A DNA stretch of 59,530 nucleotides from Betaproteobacteria bacterium (lineage in GTDB: Bacteria > Pseudomonadota > Gammaproteobacteria > Burkholderiales > SG8-41), in contig OMIN01000095.1 of the NCBI GenBank assembly GCA_900299145.1, forward strand, positions 1 to 59,530, in the 5' to 3' direction. Below the pieces are notes generated by a model. It made no database searches. It was not told the DNA's origin and saw only the letters and a list, made by a program, of their open reading frames with translations. Below are positions 25,363 to 34,438 of the stretch, in pieces (the stretch's first letter is position 1; the number at the start of each line of letters is the position of its first letter). The position numbers and the translations under genes were made by a program.

Positions 25363-26211
25363 ATGCAAAATGGCGTCATGGAAAAATACAATATTGCTTG
25401 TTTACAAGCCAATACCACGAACGACCTTGCCGCCAATCTTGCCACTGTCACCGCGATGATTCGCGAGGCTGCGGCTAACGGCGCGCAGTGGATACTCACG
25501 CCTGAATACACGTTGATGATGGACGGCAGCGGGCGCGTGATGCGCGACAACGCATTGCCGGCTGACGGCGGTGCCTCTCTCGTGCGTCTGAGAGAATTGG
25601 CGCGGGATTTGAAAGTATGGCTGCTGATTGGCTCGCTCACGCTTCTAACGGGCGAAGAAGGCGAGGGCGCCGATACTCGCATCGTCAACCGTTCGTTTCT
25701 GGTGAGCGATGCAGGTGTAGTCGTCGCCAGTTACGACAAGATACACATGTTCGATGTCACGCTGCCCGACGGCAAGGTGATTCGCGAATCGTCCGCTTAC
25801 CGGCCTGGTGACAAATCCGTGGTGGTAGATACAGCGTTGGGCAAAGTGGGCCTGACGGTTTGTTACGACCTGCGCTTCCCGCAACTTTTTCGCACGCTGG
25901 CGCAAGCCGGCGCGCAAATCATCACCGTGCCGTCATCGTTCCAGCGCCAGACCGGCAAGGCGCATTGGCACGCGTTGTTGCAGGCGCGCGCAATTGAAAA
26001 CGGCTGCTGGATTATCGCGCCCGCGATGTGCGGCGAGCATGCGGGTAACCGGCAAACGTTTGGGCACTCGCTTGTCGTGAATCCGTGGGGCGAAGTGGTG
26101 GCCGATGGCGGCGATGCGCCGGGGATTGTGTATGCCGAGATTGATGTTGCGCGCGTGGGCAAGGTGCGGGGGATGATTCCTTCACTGACGCATGACCGCG
26201 CTTTTCAATAA
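25363..26211 (+). CDS. Carbon-nitrogen hydrolase (nitrilase superfamily, Nit/omega-amidase-like)
   Basis: A 282-residue hydrolase with the Glu-Lys-Cys triad visible: E48 in LTPEYT, K126 in SYDKIHMFD, and C167 in LTVCYDLRFP. This arrangement (DLRFP and HWHALLQARAIENGCWI) is that of the Nit1/Nit2 branch, which hydrolyses omega-amides or deaminated glutathione. The start may be the ATG at 25363 or the one at 25378. It is followed 18 nt later by the RraA-like gene, likely in one operon with the Bug receptor behind it. Confidence 0.9.
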   Translation: MQNGVMEKYNIACLQANTTNDLAANLATVTAMIREAAANGAQWILTPEYTLMMDGSGRVMRDNALPADGGASLVRLRELARDLKVWLLIGSLTLLTGEEGEGADTRIVNRSFLVSDAGVVVASYDKIHMFDVTLPDGKVIRESSAYRPGDKSVVVDTALGKVGLTVCYDLRFPQLFRTLAQAGAQIITVPSSFQRQTGKAHWHALLQARAIENGCWIIAPAMCGEHAGNRQTFGHSLVVNPWGEVVADGGDAPGIVYAEIDVARVGKVRGMIPSLTHDRAFQ

Positions 26212-26229
26212 TCTTCAACAGGACGCAGA

Positions 26230-26955
26230 GTGAATTCCGAAACCCTCAAGAAACTCAAAGGCGTCTCAGTCGCCACGCTGTGTACAGCGCTCTACAAGCG
26301 CGGGCTGTCGCGGCAGTTTATTCAGAATGTGCATCCGGTCGGCGGCGCAGCACAGCATGCGCGCCTGGGTAATATGGTGGGGCCGGCGTACACGCTGCGC
26401 TACATTCCCGCGCGCGAGGATTTGAATCCGCTCTCGGTGTTTGAAAACCGCTCGCACCCACAACGCAAGGCCGTTGAGGAATGTCCGGCGGGCGCCGTGA
26501 TGGTGATCGATTGTCTGAAAGACGCACGCGCGGCCAGCGCTGGTTCAATCCTGGTTACGCGGTTGATGAAGCGCGGCGTTGCGGGAATCGTCACGGACGG
26601 GGGCTATCGTGATTCCGTCGAGATCGGTCAACTCGACATGCCCAGCTACCACCAGCGCCCCGCTGCGCCGACCAACATCACGCTGTTTCAGGCGGTGGAT
26701 ATCAACGTGCCCATCGGCTGCGGCGACGCGCCGGTGTGGCCGGGCGACATCATCGTGGGCGATGGAGAAGGCGTGGTGGTAATACCCGCGCACATTGTCG
26801 ACGAGGTGGCCGAAGAGGGTTTCCAGATGACGGCCTACGAGGATTTTGTGACTGAAAAAGTGCTGGAGGGGCGTTCTACGTTCGGGCTATACCCGCCGAC
26901 CGACCCGAAGAGCAAGGATGATTTTGCAGTATGGCGGAAGGCGAAAGGCCGATGA
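26230..26955 (+). CDS. RraA-family protein (HMG/CHA aldolase-like)
   Basis: A 241-residue protein starting at GTG. The RraA/aldolase fold is shown by VATLCTALYKRG, GPAYTLRYIPAREDLNPL, GAVMVIDCLKDARAASAGSILVTRLMKRGVAGIVTDGGYRDSVEI and the GDxxVGDGEGVVVIPAHIVDEV tail. The DGGYRD motif carries the metal-binding aspartate of 4-hydroxy-4-methyl-2-oxoglutarate aldolases. It is more likely a catabolic aldolase or decarboxylase than the RNase E inhibitor, given the adjacent Bug receptor whose start overlaps its end. Confidence 0.88.
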   Translation: MNSETLKKLKGVSVATLCTALYKRGLSRQFIQNVHPVGGAAQHARLGNMVGPAYTLRYIPAREDLNPLSVFENRSHPQRKAVEECPAGAVMVIDCLKDARAASAGSILVTRLMKRGVAGIVTDGGYRDSVEIGQLDMPSYHQRPAAPTNITLFQAVDINVPIGCGDAPVWPGDIIVGDGEGVVVIPAHIVDEVAEEGFQMTAYEDFVTEKVLEGRSTFGLYPPTDPKSKDDFAVWRKAKGR

Positions 26956-27950
26956 TATCTAAGTATATGATTTTATTGAAAAATATGAATATTCAAGCGT
27001 GGGTTGTTGCAGTGCTGTTGTTGGGCAACGTGGCTCTGTCCCATGCGCAAACTGATTATCCCAACAAACCGGTCCGGTTGATTGTGCCGTTCCCGGCGGG
27101 TGGTACGTCGGACGTGATGGGGCGCATGCTGGCGGACGAACTGACGCGCATCTTGAAGCAAACGGTAATCGTCGAAAACATTGGTGGGGCGGGCGGGGTG
27201 ATCGGCACCGAGCGCGCGCTGAAAATGCCCGCCGACGGCTATACGCTGATTCAAACTGGCGTCGGGCAAAACGCCGTGGCGCACGGGCTGGAGCCTTTTC
27301 CCAAATACGATTCGAAAAAGGATTTTCAGCACCTCACGCAAGTGCATCATGGTCCCAACGTGCTGGTGGTGAATTCACTCACGCGCTTCAAGACGCTGCG
27401 TGATCTGATCGACTACGCCCGTGCCAACCCGGGCAAGGTGGATTACGGCTACACGCCCGCCGCGTCTGGCCACATGGCGATGGAGTTATTCAAGCAAACG
27501 GCGAACATTGCTCTCACCGGCATCCCATATCGCGGCGGCGGCCCGATGATGATTGACATCATCGGCGGGCAGATACCGCTGATGTTCATCAATCAGGATG
27601 TAGCGCTGCAACACGTGCGCTCCGGCAAACTGCGCTCGCTGGCCGTGACCTCCAGCAAACGCAATCCGCTGTACGCCGAAACGCCGACCATTGCCGAGAG
27701 CGGCTTTCCGGGATTCGAGGCGCTGTCATGGTCGGGCATGTCCATCGTGCGTGGCACGCCCGCGCCGATTGCCGAAAAGATCGAAGCCTCGCTGCTGCAG
27801 GCGATGGGCAGCACCAACATCCGCCAGCGTTTGGAGGCGAACGGTTTCGTGGTGCCGCCGCTGGGGCCGAAAATTTATACGGATTTCGTCAGCAAGGAAG
27901 TGGATCGGTGGACGACGGTGATCAAGAAGGCGGGGATTAAGAGTCTGTAG
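26952..27950 (+). CDS. Bug-family (tripartite tricarboxylate) receptor
   Basis: A periplasmic binding protein with signal peptide (NIQAWVVAVLLLGNVALSHAQ) and core TDYPNKPVRLIVPFPAGGTSDVMGRMLADELTRIL, VENIGGAGGVIGTERALKMPADGYTLIQ and KVDYGYTPAASGHMAMELF. Starts at 26931, 26952 and 26985 are all possible; 26952 has an AAAGG upstream. The AT-rich boundary motif encodes part of the N-terminus before the signal peptide if 26952 is used. It overlaps the RraA gene and is probably part of its operon. Confidence 0.88.
   Translation: MISKYMILLKNMNIQAWVVAVLLLGNVALSHAQTDYPNKPVRLIVPFPAGGTSDVMGRMLADELTRILKQTVIVENIGGAGGVIGTERALKMPADGYTLIQTGVGQNAVAHGLEPFPKYDSKKDFQHLTQVHHGPNVLVVNSLTRFKTLRDLIDYARANPGKVDYGYTPAASGHMAMELFKQTANIALTGIPYRGGGPMMIDIIGGQIPLMFINQDVALQHVRSGKLRSLAVTSSKRNPLYAETPTIAESGFPGFEALSWSGMSIVRGTPAPIAEKIEASLLQAMGSTNIRQRLEANGFVVPPLGPKIYTDFVSKEVDRWTTVIKKAGIKSL
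26960..26987 (+). repeat. AT-rich boundary motif, copy 9 (overlaps Bug gene start)
   Basis: Reads TAAGTATATGATTTTATTGA then AAAATATG. As at modA, TATTTG has become TATATG, giving an in-frame ATG. Confidence 0.8.
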
Positions 27951-27980
27951 TGAGGCGTGTCGGGTCTGTGAGGTTAAAAC

Positions 27981-28940
27981 TCACAACTTCAACCCCATCC
28001 GCTTGATCACCGCTCCTTCCTCCTCATAAATCTTTCGCACAAACTTGGCGTAGTCCTCGCTGTTCAAATACGCCACGTCTTGATCATACCGATCCAGAAT
28101 TTTGTGAAATTCCGGATCATCCAGCGCTTTCTTGAAGGCGTCGTGCAGGATGCGCACGGTGCGCGGGTCCATGTTTTTCGGGCCGGCGATACCGAAGGGG
28201 GAGTTTTGCACGATGTCGTAGCCGAGGTCTTTCAGCGTGGGCACGCTGGGCCAGCGTTTGGTGCGTTGTGCGCCCCACGTCACCAGCAGGCGCATGCGGC
28301 CGGCGTCGACCATTTCGGCCCAGCCGGTTGAATCGGCCGTAGCCATGACGTGGCCGCCGAGCAGCGCCTGTCCGGCCTCGGCATAGCCCTTGTAGGGCAC
28401 TTGTGTCCAGGTGATGCCTTCGCGGCGCGCGATTTCTTCCATGGTGATGTGGAGGCTCGTGCCGTTACCCGGCGTGGAGTAGGTGACTTTGCCGGGGTTG
28501 GCCTTGGCGAAGGCGAGGAATTCCTTCCACGTTTTCCATGGCGCATCGGCGCGCACCACCACGCCGAAGGTGTAGCCGGTGAGGTGAATAATCCAGGTGA
28601 AATCGGTCAGCGGGTTAAACTGGGTTTGCGTCATGTGCGGGTAACGGAAAACGGTGATCGGCATTTGCGCGATGGTGTAACCGTCGGGCTTCTGGTTGGA
28701 GGTCCATAACGGCCCCAGCGTTCCGCCCGCGCCCGCGCGGTTTTCGACGATGACGCGCTGGCCCAGATGTTTACCGGCGATGTCGGCCAGCACGCGCATC
28801 ACGACATCGGTGCTGCCGCCCGCGGTATACGCCACCACGAGGTTGATCGGGCGGTCGGGGAAGGTTTGGGCTAGTGTGGTTGCTGACAACCACAGCAACA
28901 GGGCAAGCAGAGAGCGGGTGATGGTGATGACTCGATTCAT
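27981..28940 (-). CDS. Bug-family (tripartite tricarboxylate) receptor
   Basis: A 319-residue receptor. MNRVITITRSLLALLLWLSATTLAQ is the signal peptide, with GGAGGAA upstream. The core has TFPDRPINLVVAYTAGGSTDVVMRVLADIAG, VENRAGAGGTLGPLWTSNQKPDGYTIAQ and KVTYSTPGNGTSLHITMEEIARREGI. It lies 41 nt after the acyl-CoA dehydrogenase and shares a strand with the CoA-transferase, so it probably binds the organic acid that these enzymes process. Confidence 0.9.
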   Translation of the reverse strand: MNRVITITRSLLALLLWLSATTLAQTFPDRPINLVVAYTAGGSTDVVMRVLADIAGKHLGQRVIVENRAGAGGTLGPLWTSNQKPDGYTIAQMPITVFRYPHMTQTQFNPLTDFTWIIHLTGYTFGVVVRADAPWKTWKEFLAFAKANPGKVTYSTPGNGTSLHITMEEIARREGITWTQVPYKGYAEAGQALLGGHVMATADSTGWAEMVDAGRMRLLVTWGAQRTKRWPSVPTLKDLGYDIVQNSPFGIAGPKNMDPRTVRILHDAFKKALDDPEFHKILDRYDQDVAYLNSEDYAKFVRKIYEEEGAVIKRMGLKL

Positions 28941-28981
28941 GGTTCCTCCGGTGGATGGCGTTTTGCTCTTAAAACGAAGTT

Positions 28982-30148
28982 TCAATAAGACTTCGGCAGC
29001 CCCAGCACACGCTCAGCGATATAGCACAGAATCATTTGCATGCTTACAGGCGCGATTCGCGGGATCATAGCCTCCCTGAAATAGCGCTCGATATGAAACT
29101 CCTTGGCGTAGCCCATGCCGCCGTGGGTGAGCACGGCCGTTTCGCAGGCTTTGAAGCCGGCTTCGCCACCTAAATATTTGGCGGCGTTGGCCTCGGCGCC
29201 GCAGGTTTGTTTGGTGTCATAGAGCCATGCCGCTTTGTACGTCATCAATTCGGCGGCTTCCAGTTCCATCCAGCGTTCAGCCAGCGGGTGCTGGATCGAC
29301 TGGTTCTGGCCGATGGGGCGGTCGAACACCACGCGCTCGCGGGCGTAGTTCGCGGCTTTTTTGAGTGCGGCTTTGCCCAGGCCGATGGCCTCGGCAGCGA
29401 CGAGAATGCGTTCGGGGTTGAGGCTGTCGAGCAGGTAGCGAAAGCCCTTGCCTTCTTCGCCGATGCGGTCTTCAACAGGAACACGCAAGCCATCGATGAA
29501 CACCTGGTTGGAATCGACAGCCTTGCGGCCCATTTTTTCGATCTCGCGCACCTCGACGTGGGTGCGATCCATGTCGGTGTAGAACAGCGTGAGGCCGTCG
29601 ATGGGTCTTACGCCCGATTCAACAGGCGTGGTGCGCGCGAGCAATAATATTTTGTTGGTGACCTGCGCGGTGGTGGTCCAGATTTTCTGGCCGTGGACGA
29701 TGTAGTGATCGCCTTTGCGTTCCGCACGGGTTTTGAGCATTGCTGTGTTAAGCCCGGTGTTGGGTTCGGTAACGCCAAAGCAGGCTTTGTCGCGGCCTTC
29801 AATCAGCGGCGGCAGAAATCGTTTTTTCTGTTCAGGCGTACCATAGACCACCACCGAGTGCAGGCCGAAAATGTTCATGTGCAGGGCAGACGCGCCGGAA
29901 AAACCCGCACCGGATTCGGCCACGGCCTGCATCATCAGCGCGGCTTCGGTGATGCCAAGGCCCGCACCGCCACAATCCTGCGGCATGGCGATGCCCAGCC
30001 ATCCGTCGCGTGCGAACGCCGCGTGGAAGTCCTGCGGATAGCCGCCTTCGCGGTCTTTTTTCAGCCAGTAGGCGTCGTCGAAAGGGACGCAGATCTTTTC
30101 GATGGCGGCGCGGATGGCGCGCTGGTCGTCTGTTAGGGAAAAGTTCAT
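28982..30148 (-). CDS. Acyl-CoA dehydrogenase
   Basis: A 388-residue FAD enzyme: NFSLTDDQRAIRAAIEKICVPFDD at the N-terminus, FGVTEPNTGLNTAMLKTRAERKGDHYIVHGQKIWTT in the middle and a C-terminal FAD/CoA helical domain (YARERVVFDRPIGQNQSIQHPLAERWMELEAAE, THGGMGYAKEFHIERYFREAMIPRIAPVSMQM). The expected catalytic Glu position is occupied within the GGMGYAKEFHIERYFREA region. The start is the ATG at 30148; a TTG three codons upstream is also open. It sits between the class III CoA-transferase and a Bug receptor, in one likely operon for a CoA-activated acid. Confidence 0.92.
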   Translation of the reverse strand: MNFSLTDDQRAIRAAIEKICVPFDDAYWLKKDREGGYPQDFHAAFARDGWLGIAMPQDCGGAGLGITEAALMMQAVAESGAGFSGASALHMNIFGLHSVVVYGTPEQKKRFLPPLIEGRDKACFGVTEPNTGLNTAMLKTRAERKGDHYIVHGQKIWTTTAQVTNKILLLARTTPVESGVRPIDGLTLFYTDMDRTHVEVREIEKMGRKAVDSNQVFIDGLRVPVEDRIGEEGKGFRYLLDSLNPERILVAAEAIGLGKAALKKAANYARERVVFDRPIGQNQSIQHPLAERWMELEAAELMTYKAAWLYDTKQTCGAEANAAKYLGGEAGFKACETAVLTHGGMGYAKEFHIERYFREAMIPRIAPVSMQMILCYIAERVLGLPKSY

Positions 30149-30164
30149 ATAAAACAAATAGTTA
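30146..30164 (-). repeat. AT-rich boundary motif, copy 10
   Basis: On the minus strand it reads TAACTATTTGTTTTATATGA. It runs into the ATG of the acyl-CoA dehydrogenase, with no separate Shine-Dalgarno. Confidence 0.85.
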
Positions 30165-30214
30165 TGTTATGGATCGTTATTGGGACTGCACGGGCGTTCG
30201 TCGCATACTACCTC

Positions 30215-30363
30215 GTCATTCCAGCGAAAGTTGGAATCTAGTGCGTAATCCGGCGCGTAGCGTCTAATTTCAGGCCCTTCGGGCCGCGTTACAACCTGGG
30301 TTCCAGCTTTGCGAGCAGCCGCTACGCGGCTTGCCTGCTTGCCCCTCTTCGCTGGAACGACGG
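30215..30363. repeat. Paired palindromic repeat element (REP/MITE-like), copy B
   Basis: Begins GTCATTCCAGCGAAAGTTGG and ends CTTCGCTGGAACGACGG. The interior carries a second palindrome GGCCCTTCGGGCC-like stretch and extra sequence after TTCCAGCTTT. It resembles copy A but is longer. Confidence 0.8.
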
Positions 30364-30412
30364 GTGTGTGGTAAGGCGGCGCATCTTGGCTTTGGGAATG
30401 TGTGTGTAGATA

Positions 30413-31621
30413 TCACTTGGCATTGGTATTGGTCACGCCAGCCGCACCCAACGCCGCAATCTCCGCATTACTATACCCCGCCTCGCGCAACACTTCCGCG
30501 CTGTGTTCGCCCAGCCGTGGCGCGTGCATCCGAATATCCGGCTGCGATTTTGACCACGTGGTCGGAATTTCCATTTCGCGGATCGTGCCTTCGCTGGGGT
30601 GCTCCATCAGTCTGAAGAACCCGGTTGCCGCATGGTGCGGATCATCGAGCAGTTCATCCAGTGAATTGAGGGGCATCACCGGGATGTCGGCGGCGGTCAA
30701 ATCTTTCAGCCACTCCGCCGATGGGCGTGTCTCTATGACTTCCGCCACCCACGCGTAAAGCGCGTCAAAATGCTTGGCGCGGTCGCTGTGTGTGTTGACG
30801 CGTTCGTCCTGCTCAAAATCCGCGTCGCTCTTGCCGATGAGTTTGAAAAATGCGCGCCACTGTTTGTCGTTATAGATCAGCAGGCACAGGTAGCCGTCGC
30901 GCGTTTTGTAGGGGTTGCGGTGCTGGGTCAGCAGGCGCGGATAACCCATGGGTGCAATCGGCGGCTCGAAAGTGCGTCCGCCCATGTGGTCGCTCAAAAT
31001 GAACTGGGTGACGCCCTCGAACATGGGAATTTCCACCGCCTGGCCCTCGCCAGTGCGCTCGCGATGGAAAAGTGCTGCGAGTACCGCGTGCACGGTGTTC
31101 AGCCCGGTAATACGGTCGGTCAGCGTGGAGGGCGCAAAGCGCGGCCGGTCGGCGCCTGCCTGCACCAGCAGCGAGGGCAGCGCCACCATGCCCTGAATAA
31201 TGTCGTCGTAGGCGGCCTTGGCGGCGTAGGGGCCGCTTTGCTTGAAGCCCGTCGCGCCGGCGTATATGATTTTCGGATTGACTGCGGCGACGTCCTCATA
31301 CGAGAGCTTCAACCGGGCCATTGCCGCAGGGCGCACGTTGTAGACCAGCACGTCGGCGGTTTTGATGAGACGCAACAGCGCTTCGCGGCCTTCGGACTTT
31401 TTGAGATTCAACACAATGCCGCGCTTGTTGCGGTTCAGATGCAGAAAGTTCGCGCCCATGCCGGGGGTGCGGTGGGCGTTGATGTAGCGCGTGTTGTCGC
31501 CTTCGGGCGGCTCGACCTTGATCACGTCGGCGCCATAATCGGCGAGAATTTGCGTGGCGTACGGGCCGAGAATGACCGAAGTCAAATCAATAATGCGTAC
31601 GCCGTGTAATGGACCACTCAT
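30413..31621 (-). CDS. Class III CoA-transferase (CaiB/BaiF family)
   Basis: A 402-residue protein: PLHGVRIIDLTSVILGPYATQILADYGADVIKVEPPEGDNTRYI (the family's N-terminal signature), HLNRNKRGIVLNLKKSEGREALLRLIKTADVLVYNVRP, and a later segment with PIAPMGYPRLLTQHRNPYKTRDGYL. It transfers CoA between acids through an aspartyl-CoA thioester (D in AAYDDIIQG). Its neighbours, an acyl-CoA dehydrogenase and a Bug receptor, suggest uptake, activation and oxidation of one substrate. Confidence 0.92.
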   Translation of the reverse strand: MSGPLHGVRIIDLTSVILGPYATQILADYGADVIKVEPPEGDNTRYINAHRTPGMGANFLHLNRNKRGIVLNLKKSEGREALLRLIKTADVLVYNVRPAAMARLKLSYEDVAAVNPKIIYAGATGFKQSGPYAAKAAYDDIIQGMVALPSLLVQAGADRPRFAPSTLTDRITGLNTVHAVLAALFHRERTGEGQAVEIPMFEGVTQFILSDHMGGRTFEPPIAPMGYPRLLTQHRNPYKTRDGYLCLLIYNDKQWRAFFKLIGKSDADFEQDERVNTHSDRAKHFDALYAWVAEVIETRPSAEWLKDLTAADIPVMPLNSLDELLDDPHHAATGFFRLMEHPSEGTIREMEIPTTWSKSQPDIRMHAPRLGEHSAEVLREAGYSNAEIAALGAAGVTNTNAK

Positions 31622-31760
31622 AAGGGGCCGCTCATGGGTCTATCGTCTCCATCAGACAGTTAATTTACAGGTGATTCACGGGCGATTCGGCATGCGCCGA
31701 AAGGGTGCGGGAATCGTATCATCAAAGGAATATCGGTTCAGGCGGGTAAGAGTGCGATGT

Positions 31761-31766
31761 TATAAT
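31761..31766 (+). promoter_or_regulatory. Probable -10 box upstream of surE
   Basis: TATAAT lies 57 nt before the surE ATG, with a weak TTCAGG (31737-31742) at 18-nt spacing as -35. Confidence 0.45.
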
Positions 31767-31822
31767 CGACGCGTGTACAAGATAACGGTTTCACCCATTA
31801 AATTCTCGCCGCCGGGCCGCGC

Positions 31823-32566
31823 ATGCGCATACTTTTGAGTAACGACGACGGCTATTTTGCGCCCGGCATCGCCGCCTTGGCGCGAGCCTTGTCGGCACTG
31901 GGTACGGTGACGGTGGTTGCGCCGGAACGCGATCGCAGCGGCGCCAGCAACTCGCTCACGCTGGATCGGCCATTGTCGATCAAGAAGGCCGCCAGCGGGT
32001 TTTATTACGTCAATGGCACGCCCACCGATTGCGTGCATCTGGCTGTCACGGGTTTTCTGGCGGAGTTGCCGGACGTGGTGGTGTCGGGTGTTAACCACGG
32101 CGCGAACATGGGCGACGATACGATTTACTCCGGCACGGTGGCGGCGGCGACTGAGGGTTTTCTGCTGGGCATCCCGTCGTTGGCGGTGTCGCTGGCGGCG
32201 CAGGGCATTGACAATTACGATACAGCGGCGGGTATTGCGCGTGATCTCGTTGAGCGTTACATGAAGCACCCGCTGAACGAACCGGTGCTGCTCAACGTCA
32301 ATGTGCCCGATCTCGCACCGCACGCGTTGCAGGGAATCGAGGTCACGCGGCTGGGCAAGCGGCACAAGGCCGAGCCGGTAATCAAAACCAGCGATCCGCG
32401 CGGTGCGCCGATTTACTGGGTGGGCGCGGCGGGCAGCGCTCAGGACGCCGGTGAGGGCACGGATTTTTTCGCGGTGGCGAATCGCAAGGTGTCGATCACG
32501 CCGCTGCAGGTTGATCTCACGCGATTTTCGCAAATGGAGCGCGTGAGTTCGTGGCTCGCGGCGTGA
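31823..32566 (+). CDS. surE: 5'/3'-nucleotidase SurE
   Basis: A 247-residue metal-dependent phosphatase: [23 protein letters not shown] with the metal-binding D8-D9, [36 protein letters not shown] and [26 protein letters not shown]. It removes phosphate from nucleoside monophosphates during stress. It begins the conserved surE-pcm-nlpD cluster. Confidence 0.96.
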   Translation: MRILLSNDDGYFAPGIAALARALSALGTVTVVAPERDRSGASNSLTLDRPLSIKKAASGFYYVNGTPTDCVHLAVTGFLAELPDVVVSGVNHGANMGDDTIYSGTVAAATEGFLLGIPSLAVSLAAQGIDNYDTAAGIARDLVERYMKHPLNEPVLLNVNVPDLAPHALQGIEVTRLGKRHKAEPVIKTSDPRGAPIYWVGAAGSAQDAGEGTDFFAVANRKVSITPLQVDLTRFSQMERVSSWLAA

Positions 32567-32585
32567 TTGCGCAATTTCGTTGGCA

Positions 32586-33263
32586 ATGAATACCAGCTAT
32601 ACCGGCATCGGCATGACCTCGCAGCGCACGCGCATGCGCATGGTCGAGCGCCTGCGCCAGCAGGGCATCAAGGACGAAATCGTGCTGTCGGTGATGGGCG
32701 AGGTGCCACGCCATTTGTTTGTGGAGGAAGCGCTGGCGGGCCGCGCCTATGATGATGTGTCGTTGCCCATTGGCTTCGGCCAGACGATATCCAATCCGCT
32801 AACCGTGGCGCGCATGACGGAACTTGCGCGTGCCAGCGCTGCCCAAGGCGAATTGAACAAGGTTCTGGAGATCGGCACCGGCTGCGGTTACCAGTGCGCG
32901 GTGCTGGCGAAAGTGGCGAAAGTGGTGCATTCGGTGGAGCGGCTGGTGCAGTTGACGGCGCAGGCGCGCAAGAATTTGCGCAATGCGCGGGTGACCAACG
33001 CCCGGTTGCGCCACGGCGACGGACACGCGGGCATGCCGACCGAAGCGCCGTTTGATGTGATTTTGCTGACGGCGGCGGCGACGCACGTACCCAATGCACT
33101 GCGGGAGCAGCTTGCGGCGGGGGGTAGAATGATTTTGCCGATGGCCAAGGGTATCCGGGGTGACGAGCAGTATCTGTTGGTGATCGACCGCACCACGCGC
33201 GGTTTCATCGAGAAGCGCATGGACGCGGTGAAATTCGTGCCGCTGTTGCCCGGCACGGGTTAG
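32586..33263 (+). CDS. pcm: Protein-L-isoaspartate O-methyltransferase
   Basis: A 225-residue SAM-dependent methyltransferase: MVERLRQQGIKDEIVLSVMGEVPRHLFVEEALAGRAYDDVSLPIGFGQTISNP is the PCMT signature. VLEIGTGCGYQCAVLAKVAKVVHSVER is the SAM site, and FDVILLTAAATHVPNALREQLAAGGRMILPMA follows. It repairs isoaspartyl residues in aged proteins. The ATG at 32586 is preferred; a TTG two codons earlier is also in frame. It lies between surE and nlpD. Confidence 0.95.
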   Translation: MNTSYTGIGMTSQRTRMRMVERLRQQGIKDEIVLSVMGEVPRHLFVEEALAGRAYDDVSLPIGFGQTISNPLTVARMTELARASAAQGELNKVLEIGTGCGYQCAVLAKVAKVVHSVERLVQLTAQARKNLRNARVTNARLRHGDGHAGMPTEAPFDVILLTAAATHVPNALREQLAAGGRMILPMAKGIRGDEQYLLVIDRTTRGFIEKRMDAVKFVPLLPGTG

Positions 33264-33278
33264 ACGCGGAAGCGAATT

Positions 33279-34298
33279 TTGGATAGACATAAGCATAGCG
33301 GGCATTCGACTCGCCGCATCACAACGCTGCTGGCATTGCTGGCTGCTATTGCTATGGCAGTGATGGCGGGGTGCGCGGCGACACGCCCGGCGCCGGTGGT
33401 GGAGCGCGACGCACCGGCTGGCCGTGTCCCGCCAAAGGTGGTGGTACAGCAGCCCGTGCAGCAGCCCGCGCCCAAGCCGGATGCTGGTGTGGTGGTGACG
33501 CCGCTTGGCGCTGGTGGCGCGGAGGCCTCGCTCTATACCGTCAAGCCGGGCGATACGTTGTTCAGTATTGCCAAGGCCAATGGTGTCAGCGTCCGCGACG
33601 TCGCTGCGTGGAACAATCTTGAAGACCCATCCAGTATCAGGGTCGGCCAGCAACTTCGGCTGACGCCGCCGGGCGGCGTGGTCGCAACGCCCGCACCGGT
33701 GACATCGCCCGAATCACGTCCGGTGGATGCACCGCCTGCCGCAGATGCCAATACCCGCACTGCTCCGCTGGCACAACGCGTGCCGTACAGCGATGAAGCC
33801 TATGCGCGCATGTCAAAGCCGGGGGCAGCCACTGTCGTGGCGGCGGCGCCGGACGGCAAGCCCGACATCAAACCGGAGACCAAGCCGGACGCAAAGCCTG
33901 ACGCCAAGCCCGAAGCGCCCCGTGCCGATGGGGAAGTCGACTGGTCGTGGCCCACCGAGGGCAAGGTTATAGGCAATTTCAATGACAGCACCAACAAGGG
34001 CATTGTGATTTCCGGCAAGCGCGGGCAGGCAGTGAACGCGAGCGCGGGCGGGCGTGTGATATTCAGTGGCACGGGCATACGCGGGCTCGGCAAGCTGGTG
34101 GTGATACGGCACAACGCCAATTACCTGAGCGTTTACGCGCATAACGACAATCTGCTGGTGAAGGAAGGCCAGACAGTGCGCAAGGGGCAGCGCATTGCTG
34201 ACATGGGCAGCTCCGACGCGGATCAGGTTAAGCTGCATTTCGAAATCCGCCGTCAGGGCAAGCCGGTTGATCCGGCAAAGCTGCTGCCGGGAACGTAG
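33279..34298 (+). CDS. nlpD: NlpD-like lipoprotein with LysM and M23/LytM domains
   Basis: A 339-residue lipoprotein starting at TTG. The signal ends in a lipobox (VMAGC, C32). A LysM domain (about 88-132, YTVKPGDTLFSIAKANGVSVRDVAAWNN) binds peptidoglycan. After a Pro/Lys/Asp-rich linker comes a degenerate LytM domain (about 230-335, NKGIVISGKRGQAVNASAGGRVIFSG, VIRHNANYLSVYAHNDNLLVKEGQTVRKGQRIADMG). The zinc ligands of active M23 peptidases are not evident, as in E. coli NlpD, which activates the amidase AmiC at the division site. rpoS, which often follows nlpD, is not here. Confidence 0.93.
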   Translation: MDRHKHSGHSTRRITTLLALLAAIAMAVMAGCAATRPAPVVERDAPAGRVPPKVVVQQPVQQPAPKPDAGVVVTPLGAGGAEASLYTVKPGDTLFSIAKANGVSVRDVAAWNNLEDPSSIRVGQQLRLTPPGGVVATPAPVTSPESRPVDAPPAADANTRTAPLAQRVPYSDEAYARMSKPGAATVVAAAPDGKPDIKPETKPDAKPDAKPEAPRADGEVDWSWPTEGKVIGNFNDSTNKGIVISGKRGQAVNASAGGRVIFSGTGIRGLGKLVVIRHNANYLSVYAHNDNLLVKEGQTVRKGQRIADMGSSDADQVKLHFEIRRQGKPVDPAKLLPGT

Positions 34299-34361
34299 CA
34301 AGCCCAATCGAAAGCCGTGCGGCGGGGCGCGAAAGCGTGTAACATCGGTAAAACTGGCTGA

Positions 34362-34389
34362 CAAAAATATCATATAAAACAAATAGTTA
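34362..34389 (-). repeat. AT-rich boundary motif, copy 11
   Basis: On the minus strand it reads TAACTATTTGTTTTATATGA then TATTTTTG. It lies between nlpD and the SRP RNA gene, 49 nt before the RNA. Confidence 0.85.
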
Positions 34390-34438
34390 TGGAGCATAAG
34401 CTGCAGGAGTGCAAAGCTTATCCCGCGTAAAGCTCAAC

